From NCBI GenBank assembly GCA_012840625.1, contig DUSB01000164.1, forward strand, positions 1 through 16,125: a stretch of DNA of 16,125 bases, given 5' to 3'. The notes beneath the pieces are model-generated. The model did not search any database, was not told the DNA's origin, and saw only the letters and a program-made list of their open reading frames with translations. The stretch comes from Syntrophomonadaceae bacterium (GTDB lineage Bacteria; Bacillota; Syntrophomonadia; Syntrophomonadales; Syntrophomonadaceae). Each line of letters starts with the position of its first letter. Within the stretch, counting starts at the first letter, position 1. Shown one piece after another: positions 8,863-16,013 of this stretch. Position numbers and translations under genes: made by a program.

Positions 8863-9081
8863 ATGGATGAAAAGAAAATACAGAGAATTAATGAATTAGC
8901 CCGTAAAAAAAGCAGTCAGGGCCTGAGTAAAGCGGAATTACAGGAACAACAGCTCCTATACCGTGAATATCTGGCTATGATCCGCATGCAGGTAAGCAAC
9001 TCCCTGGAAGAAGCCGGTTACAAACGCCGCTCCACCGATTGCCAGTCCGGCTGCAATCATCCCCACCATCACCACCACTAA
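8863..9081 (+). CDS. DUF896 (YnzC/UPF0291) family protein with a Cys/His-rich tail
   Basis: A 72-residue cytoplasmic protein. Residues 1-37 (KKIQRINELARKK, then GLSKAELQEQQLLYREYL) match the two-helix DUF896 fold typified by B. subtilis YnzC, which lies in the SOS-induced yneA operon; the molecular role is unknown. The usual C-terminal part of the family after the YL helix is replaced by a different tail ending CQSGCNHPHHHHH (two Cys and six His in the last 13 residues). That looks able to bind a transition metal. AAGGAG precedes the ATG with about 11 bases of spacing, slightly long. No LexA-type GAAC-N4-GTTC box is visible in the short upstream gap, so SOS control is not supported here. The strong inverted repeat at 9087 follows the stop by six bases. 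Confidence 0.85.
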   Translation: MDEKKIQRINELARKKSSQGLSKAELQEQQLLYREYLAMIRMQVSNSLEEAGYKRRSTDCQSGCNHPHHHHH

Positions 9082-9086
9082 TCCCT

Positions 9087-9136
9087 TGAAACACGGATGA
9101 AACACAGGAATGATCCTGTGCTTCATCCGTGTTTCA
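9087..9136 (+). terminator. long inverted repeat after the DUF896 gene, probable terminator or palindromic element
   Basis: A 15-base arm (TGAAACACGGATGAA, 9087-9101) and a 7-base arm (CACAGGA, 9103-9109), separated by one A/C mismatch, pair with the mirror arms ending at 9136 around an ATGA loop. The stem is therefore 22 bp with one mismatch. It starts six bases after the stop. No T-run follows on the plus strand, so classic intrinsic termination is uncertain. It may instead be a processed or mobile palindrome. Confidence 0.6.
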
Positions 9137-9222
9137 GTGTACCAGGAATAACTGGCGTAATTCCTTCCCACCATGCATATATCTTTAACGTAAAAAGGAA
9201 ACAATAAGGATGAGGTGAGAAG

Positions 9223-10317
9223 GTGAAAACAATACGACATATTTATCCCGGGGGGAATACCCGTTACGGTTTTTACTCATTTTATGATTATATTCTACCG
9301 TTGGCAGGCCAGGATGAGTATAAAATGATTCTTAAAGGCGGTCCAGGAACAGGAAAATCCAGTTTGATGAAAAAAGTGGGGGAACATTTTAATGCCCATG
9401 AACTGGAGTATCACTGGTGTTCATCAGACAACCAGGCACTGGATGCGGTGGTTATCGATGCCCGCATATGTATCCTGGATGGAACCGCGCCCCATACCGT
9501 AGACCCTCGTTATCCGGGAGCTTATGATGATATCATTCCTCTGGGCAACTACTGGGATGGTGATCGACTGCAGGCACAGCGCCATTCCATCCAGCTCTTA
9601 ACAGATGAAGTAAGTCAGTTTTTCCAGCTTGCTTATTACAGACTGCGTGAAGCCTATACCGCTTACCAGGAATGGGAATATTACTACCAGCACCATATAG
9701 ATAAAGCCAGGGTTAAGAAAAATATCATGGCTCTGGGAAGCGAGTTCATGGCCACCAGGTCGGTCAGCAGCCCTGCTCCCACCCGGCATCTATTTGCTGC
9801 CGCCATTACACCACAGGGAATCGTCACCAGGGTGGAAAGCCTTCTCCCGGAGAAAATACAGCTTTTTGCCGTCAAAGGCAGCCCTGGCTCAGGGAAAAGT
9901 GAACTCTTTCATTTTATTTCCCGGCAGTGTGCTATAAGCGGTATCGGCCTGGAACATTACCACAATCCTTTTAACCCTGATGAAATCGATCTGCTCATCG
10001 CCCCTGAACGTGAGATAGCCCTGCTTGACATCTCGGGCATCTTCGTAGATTATGAGGCCCACTTATCCAAACACCAGTACCTGCGCCTGCTGGATTTTGA
10101 CCAGCTCCTTAACCCCACCAGCATCGATCCCTGGGCCAAACGTATCCACCAGACTCAAAATCGGCTTATCGATGCCATACAGGATGCCAGCCAGCTGATT
10201 CGGTATGCTAAAGAAAGACATGATGAGCTTGAAGCCATCTATATTGCCGCCATGCACTTTGATGAGCTAGACCAGCTTCAGGAACAAATCATAAAGCAAA
10301 TTATTGCGCGCATCTAA
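9223..10317 (+). CDS. PRK06851-type ATPase with two P-loop domains
   Basis: A 364-residue cytoplasmic protein of an uncharacterised Firmicute ATPase family (PRK06851-like). It is built from two related halves, each with a Walker A: LKGGPGTGKSS at about 38-47, and VKGSPGSGKSE at about 218-227. After the first P-loop comes WCSSDNQALDAVVI, then CILDGTAPHTVDPRYPGAYDDII, a Walker B-like strand followed by a family-specific loop. The second half begins near RHLFAAAITPQGIV (188-201). The C-terminus is helical and charged. Start is GTG: GAGG lies seven bases upstream and no upstream in-frame ATG fits. It is transcribed convergently with the selenoprotein gene, only 18 bases from it, with no clear terminator between. 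Function is unknown; nucleotide binding is the only role the sequence supports. Confidence 0.88.
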   Translation: MKTIRHIYPGGNTRYGFYSFYDYILPLAGQDEYKMILKGGPGTGKSSLMKKVGEHFNAHELEYHWCSSDNQALDAVVIDARICILDGTAPHTVDPRYPGAYDDIIPLGNYWDGDRLQAQRHSIQLLTDEVSQFFQLAYYRLREAYTAYQEWEYYYQHHIDKARVKKNIMALGSEFMATRSVSSPAPTRHLFAAAITPQGIVTRVESLLPEKIQLFAVKGSPGSGKSELFHFISRQCAISGIGLEHYHNPFNPDEIDLLIAPEREIALLDISGIFVDYEAHLSKHQYLRLLDFDQLLNPTSIDPWAKRIHQTQNRLIDAIQDASQLIRYAKERHDELEAIYIAAMHFDELDQLQEQIIKQIIARI

Positions 10318-10335
10318 TTTATCATATTTTTGCCT

Positions 10336-10860
10336 TCAGGAATCCAGCAGCCAGGCTTGAATTTCGCCGAGCGCTTTGTTTTTATCCCATCCTACCTGAC
10401 GCTTAAAAAGCGTACCATCAGTATTGATTAAATCTTGCGTTGGGGTATAGCGAACCTGGTACTGCTGGAATACTTCCCACCTCGTATCCAGCAACACTGT
10501 CGCAGTGATTTCATTCTCTTTTATAAAATCCTTTAAGTCATCGGGATCATCACCACTGATAATTATCCACTGGAAGGAAGCCTCTTCTTTCCATTTATCA
10601 ATGTAGGGCTGCAACTGCAGCACCTCATCAACACAGGGGCCTCAACCCATAGAAAAAAAGGTTAGTATTACCTTTTGGTCGGCAAAATCCTCCGGATAAG
10701 AGAGATTTTCCTGCTTCTGCAGCTCTGGCAGGGTAAAAGCCGGTGCCTGTTCGATGACCGCTTCATCACCCGCTTCCTCTGCCTGATTGCATCCGGCCAG
10801 GTTTATAGCCATAAGCAGGAGTAATAAATAGATCCCTCCTCGACTGCGAAGTATCTTCAT
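10336..10860 (-). CDS. TlpA/thioredoxin-fold lipoprotein, probable selenoprotein with U-G-P-C active site
   Basis: Exported thiol-disulfide oxidoreductase. Residues 1-24 form a lipoprotein signal peptide (charged MKILRSR, Leu-rich core, lipobox NLAGC with Cys24), so the mature protein is anchored on the outer face of the membrane. The thioredoxin-like domain follows: VILTFFSMG, then an in-frame TGA as codon 73, then GPC (C76), with the cis-Pro loop RYTPTQDLI at P140 and a GTLFKRQVG strand. Read as selenocysteine, the TGA replaces the attacking Cys of the CXXC motif. The frame runs 101 further sense codons to a TGA, 174 residues in all, a normal TlpA/ResA length. The ATG at 10858-10860 has AAAGGAGG seven bases upstream, and the binding site overlaps the end of the polyferredoxin gene. 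Ordinary gene callers would split it into two fragments. Alternatives are a nonsense mutation or an assembly error, which the adjacent SECIS-like hairpin argues against. Confidence 0.85.
10605..10625 (-). promoter_or_regulatory. candidate bacterial SECIS element
   Basis: On the mRNA strand the hairpin pairs AGG (10623-10625) with CCU (10605-10607) and GCUGC (10617-10621) with GCAGC (10608-10612). A single bulged U (10622) lies on the 5' side, and the AGUU loop (10613-10616) contains GU. A bulged U and a GU in the apical loop are the features SelB reads in the E. coli fdhF SECIS. The loop begins 26 bases after the TGA, within the range usual for bacterial SECIS. The fold was made by eye. Confidence 0.7.
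10642..10644 (-). other. TGA read as selenocysteine (codon 73)
   Basis: The local frame is ATG GGT TGA GGC CCC TGT, giving M-G-U-G-P-C. The TGA falls exactly where thioredoxin-fold proteins carry their reactive N-terminal Cys, and both flanks remain in one frame. Confidence 0.8.
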
Positions 10861-10877
10861 GATATATCCTCCTTTTG

Positions 10878-11723
10878 CTAGCATTGCTGATCTCCGGCTG
10901 TCATACTGTAGGAACGAATACTAAAGTGCAGTGCATTCTGGGGACATTCGTCAATACACTGCAAACAGCGAATGCATTCCGGGCTATTTGGCTGGGTATA
11001 AACCTTAATATCCACCGGACAGCTTTGCTGACAGCGGCCGCAGGAAATGCAATTATCCTGATGTACTTCCAGCCGCCACAGACTGACCCGGTTAAACAGA
11101 GCATAAATCGCCCCCAGAGGACATAGTACCCGGCAGAAGGGCCGATAGGTAATGATGGCAGCCAGCAGGAAAAAAAGCAGCACCCCCAGCTTCCAGGCAA
11201 AAAGCCCGCCCATCATGCTGCGTAGTTCGGGCTGAGCTACTCCCAGTAACAGACCGCCCTCCAGTGTTCCTGCCGGGCAGAGATATTGGCAAAAATACGG
11301 ACTGCCCACCCCGGCTGCATTCAGCCACCATACTGGTAATAGCAGTGTAAATATCAATATTATATATTTTATATAGGTCAGAACCCGGGGAATCCCTTTT
11401 TTATAGGACGACAGGCGCCCCAGCCATTCCTGTATCATACCAAATGGGCACAGCCACCCGCAGGCAAAGCGTCCTGCTGCGGCTCCTACCATGGTTAATA
11501 CACCAGCTACATAAAAAGAAAACTGGTGCTGCGCCGATGCCAGCATAAACTGCATGGAACCAATGGGACAGGATCCCAGCGCCCCCGGACAGGAATAACA
11601 ATTTAGAACCGGAACACAGAGTTTTTTCCCCGCACCCTGGTAAATAGAAAAGGTAGCAAAACCCTTTATATGAGCATTATGAAGCAGGGTTGAAGCCAAC
11701 TGCACTTTATGGCGCAGGCGCAT
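10878..11723 (-). CDS. membrane polyferredoxin, NapH/YccM-like 4Fe-4S protein
   Basis: A 281-residue integral membrane iron-sulfur protein. The N-terminal LCVPVLNCYSCPGALGSCP (C36, C42, C45, C52) and repeated CPxG turns (CGWLCPFG at 88-94, CQYLCPAG at 145-152, CRVLCPLG at 197-204) alternate with hydrophobic segments, about four to five membrane spans. The C-terminus has two classic 4Fe-4S motifs, C225-x2-C228-x2-C231-x3-C235-P and C250-x2-C253-x2-C256-x3-C260-P, and ends in a terminal Cys. In NapH/YccM/NosR relatives this architecture moves electrons across the membrane. Here it lies between a CXXC membrane peptide and an exported selenol lipoprotein, suggesting it reduces the latter. The ATG two bases after the upstream stop (11721-11723) is preferred; another at 11742-11744 would overlap. 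Neither has a strong binding site. The stop is TAG. Confidence 0.92.
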   Translation of the reverse strand: MRLRHKVQLASTLLHNAHIKGFATFSIYQGAGKKLCVPVLNCYSCPGALGSCPIGSMQFMLASAQHQFSFYVAGVLTMVGAAAGRFACGWLCPFGMIQEWLGRLSSYKKGIPRVLTYIKYIILIFTLLLPVWWLNAAGVGSPYFCQYLCPAGTLEGGLLLGVAQPELRSMMGGLFAWKLGVLLFFLLAAIITYRPFCRVLCPLGAIYALFNRVSLWRLEVHQDNCISCGRCQQSCPVDIKVYTQPNSPECIRCLQCIDECPQNALHFSIRSYSMTAGDQQC

Positions 11724-11725
11724 GC

Positions 11726-11866
11726 TTATCCAATCCCTATGCATTCCAGGCAGACCCGTATCCCTTTGAGCATAAGCTGTCCGGCCTCACCCTGCATAAG
11801 ACCGTATATCATGCTCACCAGACCCAGGCCCAATAAAAATAGAGATGTTTTACGCTGTTCTAACAC
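11726..11866 (-). CDS. CD1871A-type small membrane CXXC protein
   Basis: A 46-residue protein starting at GTG 11864-11866, directly after an in-frame TGA. It has a basic N-terminus (LEQRKTS), one hydrophobic helix (LFLLGLGLVSMIYGLM, about 9-24), and the C-terminal signature GIRVCLECIGIG with Cys39 and Cys42. This matches my memory of the clostridial family called CD1871A family CXXC motif-containing protein, whose members end in the same CLECIGIG. Its stop is two bases from the polyferredoxin start, so the three genes form an operon. The protein is below common size cut-offs and is easily missed. No strong Shine-Dalgarno is visible. A role as thiol relay or partner of the polyferredoxin is inferred. 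Confidence 0.8.
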   Translation of the reverse strand: MLEQRKTSLFLLGLGLVSMIYGLMQGEAGQLMLKGIRVCLECIGIG

Positions 11867-11920
11867 TCAAATCACAACCTGGCAGCTCCCGCCTTAATTC
11901 ACTAATTAAACCAACATGAA

Positions 11921-11942
11921 AATAAGCAGGAAGCTTATTATA
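11921..11942 (-). promoter_or_regulatory. TATAAT box overlapping a 7-bp inverted repeat upstream of the redox operon
   Basis: A perfect TATAAT (11937-11942, minus strand) lies about 70 bases before the small CXXC gene; no good -35 is visible at 17 bases. Immediately overlapping it, AATAAGC and GCTTATT (11921-11927 and 11933-11939) form an inverted repeat with a five-base centre. Its position over the -10 and presumed start site would suit a repressor operator. Alternatively it is a weak hairpin after the 12006-12884 gene. Confidence 0.35.
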
Positions 11943-12005
11943 ATTTCCCCCATTTTAAGATAAGATCAGGCAGGAGGCAAAGGTATTTTTCCATAAATGG
12001 ATGCA

Positions 12006-12884
12006 CTATAGGATAGCAGAAAACCAATCCATTACTTTATGAACGTCATCATCCTGAATATTACCCAGATATTGTTCATCCAGATGATAATATCCATCTT
12101 GCTTTTCCATACGAATTTTTTGCACCCGCAAAAGCTCCCGGTCAGCATTTTTAAACCTAACCCTCATTTTTACCTCAAACCAGTTTTCACCCAGCGGTTT
12201 AATATGATCAATAGAGATTGTTTCTATATCCGTAAAAGGCTCCAGGGCCTTCTTAGAGGGATGAAGCAGAAGTTTCTTTGCTATGCTGTCATCCTCCTGA
12301 TTTAAGGCCATAAAAAAATAAACCAGAATTTCTTCAGCACTGTGAGTGCGCATCTGCTGCTCAATCACACCAGCCGCTTTCCACACCATAAGCTGATGAG
12401 CTTTATCCACCCGGCGGCTACCATGCGTTTTACTATCACGAAAATGTATGCAGGAATGCCCGTTAAACTGATTATCCTTTATAGCCCCCTGACCATGCGG
12501 CATACCATTTATAGAAGCAGCAATACGCCGGCCATTTTCAAGCTCCAGTAGTACGGCTCGCCGCTTCCAGCTCCACTTACCGCCATAAATCTCCTTCATC
12601 ACAGCTGTATCCTCAGCCGTAAGCGGCTGTATGTCAGCATGATATGCACCGCCTCTGCGTTGAACATAAAATTCCTTACCTGTATCCACATCTATAATCT
12701 TTGCTTTCGCATAGCGTGGAAAAAGCTTATCTACCTCGGTCCAGGAAATAAATTCACCCACCAAAACTGGCTTTTCAACCTGTTTTTCCTTAACCTGTTT
12801 TCCATGATGAAAGAAAAACGGGATACAGCAGAACACCAGCACCAATGCCAGTTTAGCACCAGTACCCCTTAAATCAATAACCAT
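12006..12884 (-). CDS. uncharacterised membrane-anchored extracytoplasmic protein
   Basis: A 292-residue protein of unknown function. A hydrophobic segment (about 11-25, KLALVLVFCCIPFFF) with no lipobox or clear cleavage site suggests an N-terminal membrane anchor with the rest outside. The central region has a striking His-rich block, SINGMPHGQGAIKD (124-137) then GHSCIHFRDSKTHGSRR (142-158), with a lone Cys145 between histidines. I recall similar blocks in Firmicute cell-wall-associated proteins, but it lacks the HxxSxGCxR of L,D-transpeptidases, so no catalytic role is claimed. The C-terminal third (about 183-292) looks like an NTF2/DUF4829-like alpha+beta domain (HSAEEILVYFFMALNQ opening, QDGYYHLDEQYLG near the end). 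The ATG has AGGGGA about seven bases upstream. It is read in the same direction as the redox operon, 139 bases away, but is probably separate. Confidence 0.7.
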   Translation of the reverse strand: MVIDLRGTGAKLALVLVFCCIPFFFHHGKQVKEKQVEKPVLVGEFISWTEVDKLFPRYAKAKIIDVDTGKEFYVQRRGGAYHADIQPLTAEDTAVMKEIYGGKWSWKRRAVLLELENGRRIAASINGMPHGQGAIKDNQFNGHSCIHFRDSKTHGSRRVDKAHQLMVWKAAGVIEQQMRTHSAEEILVYFFMALNQEDDSIAKKLLLHPSKKALEPFTDIETISIDHIKPLGENWFEVKMRVRFKNADRELLRVQKIRMEKQDGYYHLDEQYLGNIQDDDVHKVMDWFSAIL

Positions 12885-13225
12885 AAGCAGTCCCCTGGAA
12901 TATGTTTATGCAAACATCCACCCATACTTGCCTGCCCGGGACAGTAAAACCAAAAATAAAGTAGCTATAATGCTTTTACCCCTCGCAGATTGCTTCTATT
13001 AACCTTGCCCAACATCACTATTTATAATGATTTATTACTATTTGAAATTATATTGAAATGGACTTCCAGTAAGCAAAAGTTCCCTGCGTTGTCTTTAGTC
13101 TATGCCAGAATAAAGTAATCCATAAAATTGCCACCTGTAATATTTATGTCATCGTGTTATAATAAGTAATATAATACATTATTTCCAATCTTTTCTCTGG
13201 GGAAGGTTGCAAAAGGGGGAATTTT
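12885..13225. other. divergent intergenic region, AT-rich, with candidate -10 boxes
   Basis: This 341-base gap holds no convincing ORF. It separates the minus-strand 12006-12884 gene from the plus-strand hydratase. Near the left end ATGTTT-N4-AAACAT forms a small inverted repeat. Near the right end TATAAT occurs twice on the plus strand (13158-13163 and 13170-13175), about 50-70 bases before the hydratase start. Neither has a good -35 at 16-18 bases; TTGCCA at 13128-13133 is 24 bases from the first. Two TTGAAAT copies lie around 13043-13060. Regulation of the fatty-acid genes probably acts here, but I see no recognisable operator. Confidence 0.4.
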
Positions 13226-14026
13226 ATGATGGAAGCGTATCGGGGAATTGATTTTAAGACCATTCGTGCATGGGTGGAAGGTGATATTGCTTATATGCAA
13301 TTTTACCGCCCTAAAGCAATGAATGCGGTCAACACAAAACTGTTAGATGAATCTTATGAATTGACTATGATGTATCAGGAGGATCCGCAGGTAAAGGCTA
13401 TCATAGTCTGCGGAACTGAACACGCTTTTGCTGCTGGTGCAGACATTAGCGAAATGACCACTTACACTCCTTTTCAAGCCCAGGAATTTATTAACAAAGT
13501 AAGTAGAAACTTTATTGCCGTTGAAGAACATACCAAGCCTATCCTGGCGGCAGTACGGGGACTGGCTTTAGGGGGAGGATTTGAATTTGCTTTGGCCTGT
13601 GACATAGCTATCTTCGCTGAAGATGCAGTGCTGGGACTACCAGAAATCAGACTGGGCATTTTCCCTGGAGGAGGAGGAACCCAGAGACTTCCGCGGGCAA
13701 CATCCACCAACATCGCCAAGCAATATATTTTTACCGGCGATTTTATGAATCCCGCTGAAGCCTACCGCCTGGGAATTGCCAATAAAGTGGTCCCTGCTGC
13801 AGAAGTCTTGGAAACAACAGAAAAATTTGCTAGAAAAATGGCTAGAAAAAGCCCCTTGGCCCTGCGAGCAGCCAAACAAGCCATCAATGCATCCCGGGAT
13901 ACAGATATAAAAACTGGATGCCGGCTGGAACAAATTAGCTGGTCTATGCTGTTCAGCTCCGAAGATCAAAAAGAAGGCATGCAGGCTTTTCTCGAAAATC
14001 GCAGAGCTGAATTTAAGGGGAAATAG
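13226..14026 (+). CDS. enoyl-CoA hydratase/isomerase family protein (crotonase)
   Basis: Crotonase-fold enzyme of 266 residues, which would add water across the double bond of a trans-2-enoyl-CoA in beta-oxidation or butyrate-type metabolism. Both catalytic glutamates of true hydratases are present 20 residues apart, as in rat ECH: E120 in GGGFEFALACD and E140 in LPEIRLGIFPGGGGTQRL. The oxyanion-hole segments FAAGADISEM (68-77) and ALGGG (114-118) are conserved. This favours hydratase over isomerase or carboxylase branches, but substrate chain length cannot be told. Two adjacent ATGs (13226 and 13229) follow GGGGGA; the second has better spacing. The stop is TAG, and the synthetase gene starts 51 bases on, so the two are probably co-transcribed. 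Confidence 0.93.
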   Translation: MMEAYRGIDFKTIRAWVEGDIAYMQFYRPKAMNAVNTKLLDESYELTMMYQEDPQVKAIIVCGTEHAFAAGADISEMTTYTPFQAQEFINKVSRNFIAVEEHTKPILAAVRGLALGGGFEFALACDIAIFAEDAVLGLPEIRLGIFPGGGGTQRLPRATSTNIAKQYIFTGDFMNPAEAYRLGIANKVVPAAEVLETTEKFARKMARKSPLALRAAKQAINASRDTDIKTGCRLEQISWSMLFSSEDQKEGMQAFLENRRAEFKGK

Positions 14027-14077
14027 ACCATTATGAAGGAGATCATGAACGATAAGTATTGGAGAGGAGAGTAAAAC

Positions 14078-16000
14078 ATGGAACCTACCTTTTTATTAGA
14101 CCAATTCGGAAAGCACATCCATACCATCCCCCAGGCCCTTTACAACAGCCAGGCCAATTTCGGCAGTCGTGGAGCCAATTTATACAAAGAAGATGGGCAA
14201 TGGATTACGATCAATTATAATCAACTGATTGAAAAAGTAGAAAACATAGCCATGGGCTTTATAAAGCTGGGTGCCAATTTGGGGGATTTTATAGGTATTA
14301 AAGCACCTAACTCGGTGCGCTGGACCTGGGCCGATATGGCCTGTCTGTTTGCAGGTGCCGCATCTGTTTCCATTTACCCCAGCCTGTTAAAAAAGGATAC
14401 TGTTTTTATTGCCAATCATAGTGAAATGAAGTTTCTGGTGGTCCAAGACCAGCAGGGACTCGAGGAGATACAGGCATACTTAGATGAGATGCCTACGGTT
14501 AAAGGCCTTATCTGTCTGGAAAAAGGCTTTAAGGGTAATGGCAGCAGCGTTTACGGTCTGGATGAACTAATGGAAATGGGAGAACAGGCACGAAAAGAAC
14601 TCCTTCCTATAATGAAGGAACGCCATGAGCAGCTGAACGCAAAAAGTCCTGCCATACTAGTCTATACCTCCGGCACTACGGGAGCGTTGAAAGGAGTCCT
14701 GCATCCCCATAAGCATATTATCTGGGCGATCGAACACGGATTAAAATACTTCGCTGATCACGGACATCCTCAAGACTACAGAGTTGTTACCATGTGCCTC
14801 TTACCCCTTTCTCACATTATGGAGAAAATCAACGACTATTATGGGGCATTGACTATTGGTGCTATGATTGGTTTTGCTGAGTCACCAGCTACCATGTTTG
14901 ATGATATGCAGATCATCAAACCCAATTGGGTCATGCTGGTTCCCCGTATTTTATCCCGTGTGTACCTGCTTTTGGAACAGAAATTTTCCGCTACCGAGGA
15001 AGGAAAGAAGCTTTGGGACTGGGCTATGGATGTAGCACTGCGTACCAGCTATGCACTGGAAGATGAACATGGTTGTATCAACACCACCATTCCTTACGAA
15101 GAGCAGCTAAGTGGTGACTTACGTGAAGAATGGTTAAAGGCTTATGATATGGTTTTCTGGCGCTTTCATTATGTATGGGGTGGAGAAATGCGGGATATTA
15201 ACTGCGGCGGGGCTGCACTGGATCCCGAACTGCACCGCAAATACCTGGGTATGGGTACATGGTCGATTGGTTATGGTTATGGTTCCACCGAGAGCGGAGG
15301 CGGCATTACCGAAGCACCACCTGATTCCAACAAAGTAGGCTGGACAGGTCCGCCCACTGGTTTGGAGATGAAGCTGGATGAGGATGGAGAACTACTCCTC
15401 AGAGGCAATGGAATTATTAAAGAATACTTTAAAGATGACGAAGCCAACGCTACATGCTTTACTGAGGATGGCTGGTTTAGAACCGGCGACATAGGGGAAT
15501 TCGATGAACTGGGCCGGCTACGTATCATCGATCGCAAAAAATCCCTGATCATCCTGGACACCGGTAAAAATGTTTCCACAGTCAAGATTGAATCCCTGTG
15601 TGACACCAGTCCTCTGCTGGATCAGGTAGCCGTTTTCGGGCAGGATCGAAAATACATCTCTGCTCTGGTCGTGCCCAATCTAGATATCATCCTGGCCGTA
15701 TTACAATCCCGTGGAATTACCCTGGAAGAAAATCAGGTGAAATACGATATCCAGAACGGCATCCCGGTATGCGTCAAAATCCCCACAGCTATCGTTGAAC
15801 AGGAAGCCATCGTAAACGCTGTACAGGCTGAGATTGACCGCGTAAATGAGCAGCTGGAAGATTATGAGCGCATTAAGAAAATTAAAATTTTACCCTTCCG
15901 CTTCACAGAAAACAATGGTGAAGTAACGCCTTCCCAAAAACTAAAAATGAACGTTATCCAGAAAAAATATCAGCATTATATCGACGAGCTTTATACTTAA
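14078..16000 (+). CDS. AMP-dependent acyl-CoA synthetase (long-chain fatty acid--CoA ligase type)
   Basis: ANL-superfamily ligase that activates a carboxylic acid with ATP and CoA via an acyl-AMP. The 640-residue length and layout fit the FAA1-type long-chain group. Core motifs in order: A3 YTSGTTGALKG (196-206), A4 LLPLSHIMEK (241-250), A5 GYGYGSTES (398-406), A7 GWFRTGD (465-471), A8 IIDRKKSLIILDTGKNVS (483-500), and A10 with the C-terminal lysine (TPSQKLK, K621/K623). Two departures: A3 has ALKG where the family usually has PKG, and A8 has LDTGKN rather than the common aGGKN. Neither removes a catalytic residue. GGAGAGGAG precedes the ATG. Next to the hydratase it suggests fatty or other organic acid activation and oxidation; the true substrate is unproven. 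Confidence 0.92.
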   Translation: MEPTFLLDQFGKHIHTIPQALYNSQANFGSRGANLYKEDGQWITINYNQLIEKVENIAMGFIKLGANLGDFIGIKAPNSVRWTWADMACLFAGAASVSIYPSLLKKDTVFIANHSEMKFLVVQDQQGLEEIQAYLDEMPTVKGLICLEKGFKGNGSSVYGLDELMEMGEQARKELLPIMKERHEQLNAKSPAILVYTSGTTGALKGVLHPHKHIIWAIEHGLKYFADHGHPQDYRVVTMCLLPLSHIMEKINDYYGALTIGAMIGFAESPATMFDDMQIIKPNWVMLVPRILSRVYLLLEQKFSATEEGKKLWDWAMDVALRTSYALEDEHGCINTTIPYEEQLSGDLREEWLKAYDMVFWRFHYVWGGEMRDINCGGAALDPELHRKYLGMGTWSIGYGYGSTESGGGITEAPPDSNKVGWTGPPTGLEMKLDEDGELLLRGNGIIKEYFKDDEANATCFTEDGWFRTGDIGEFDELGRLRIIDRKKSLIILDTGKNVSTVKIESLCDTSPLLDQVAVFGQDRKYISALVVPNLDIILAVLQSRGITLEENQVKYDIQNGIPVCVKIPTAIVEQEAIVNAVQAEIDRVNEQLEDYERIKKIKILPFRFTENNGEVTPSQKLKMNVIQKKYQHYIDELYT

Positions 16001-16013
16001 TTTCACAATCAAG

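Noticed and set aside
10336..10623. Separate 95-residue protein starting at a GTG after the TGA
   Set aside because: It would lack the signal peptide and half the thioredoxin fold, including the first active-site residue; the upstream fragment supplies exactly these in the same frame.
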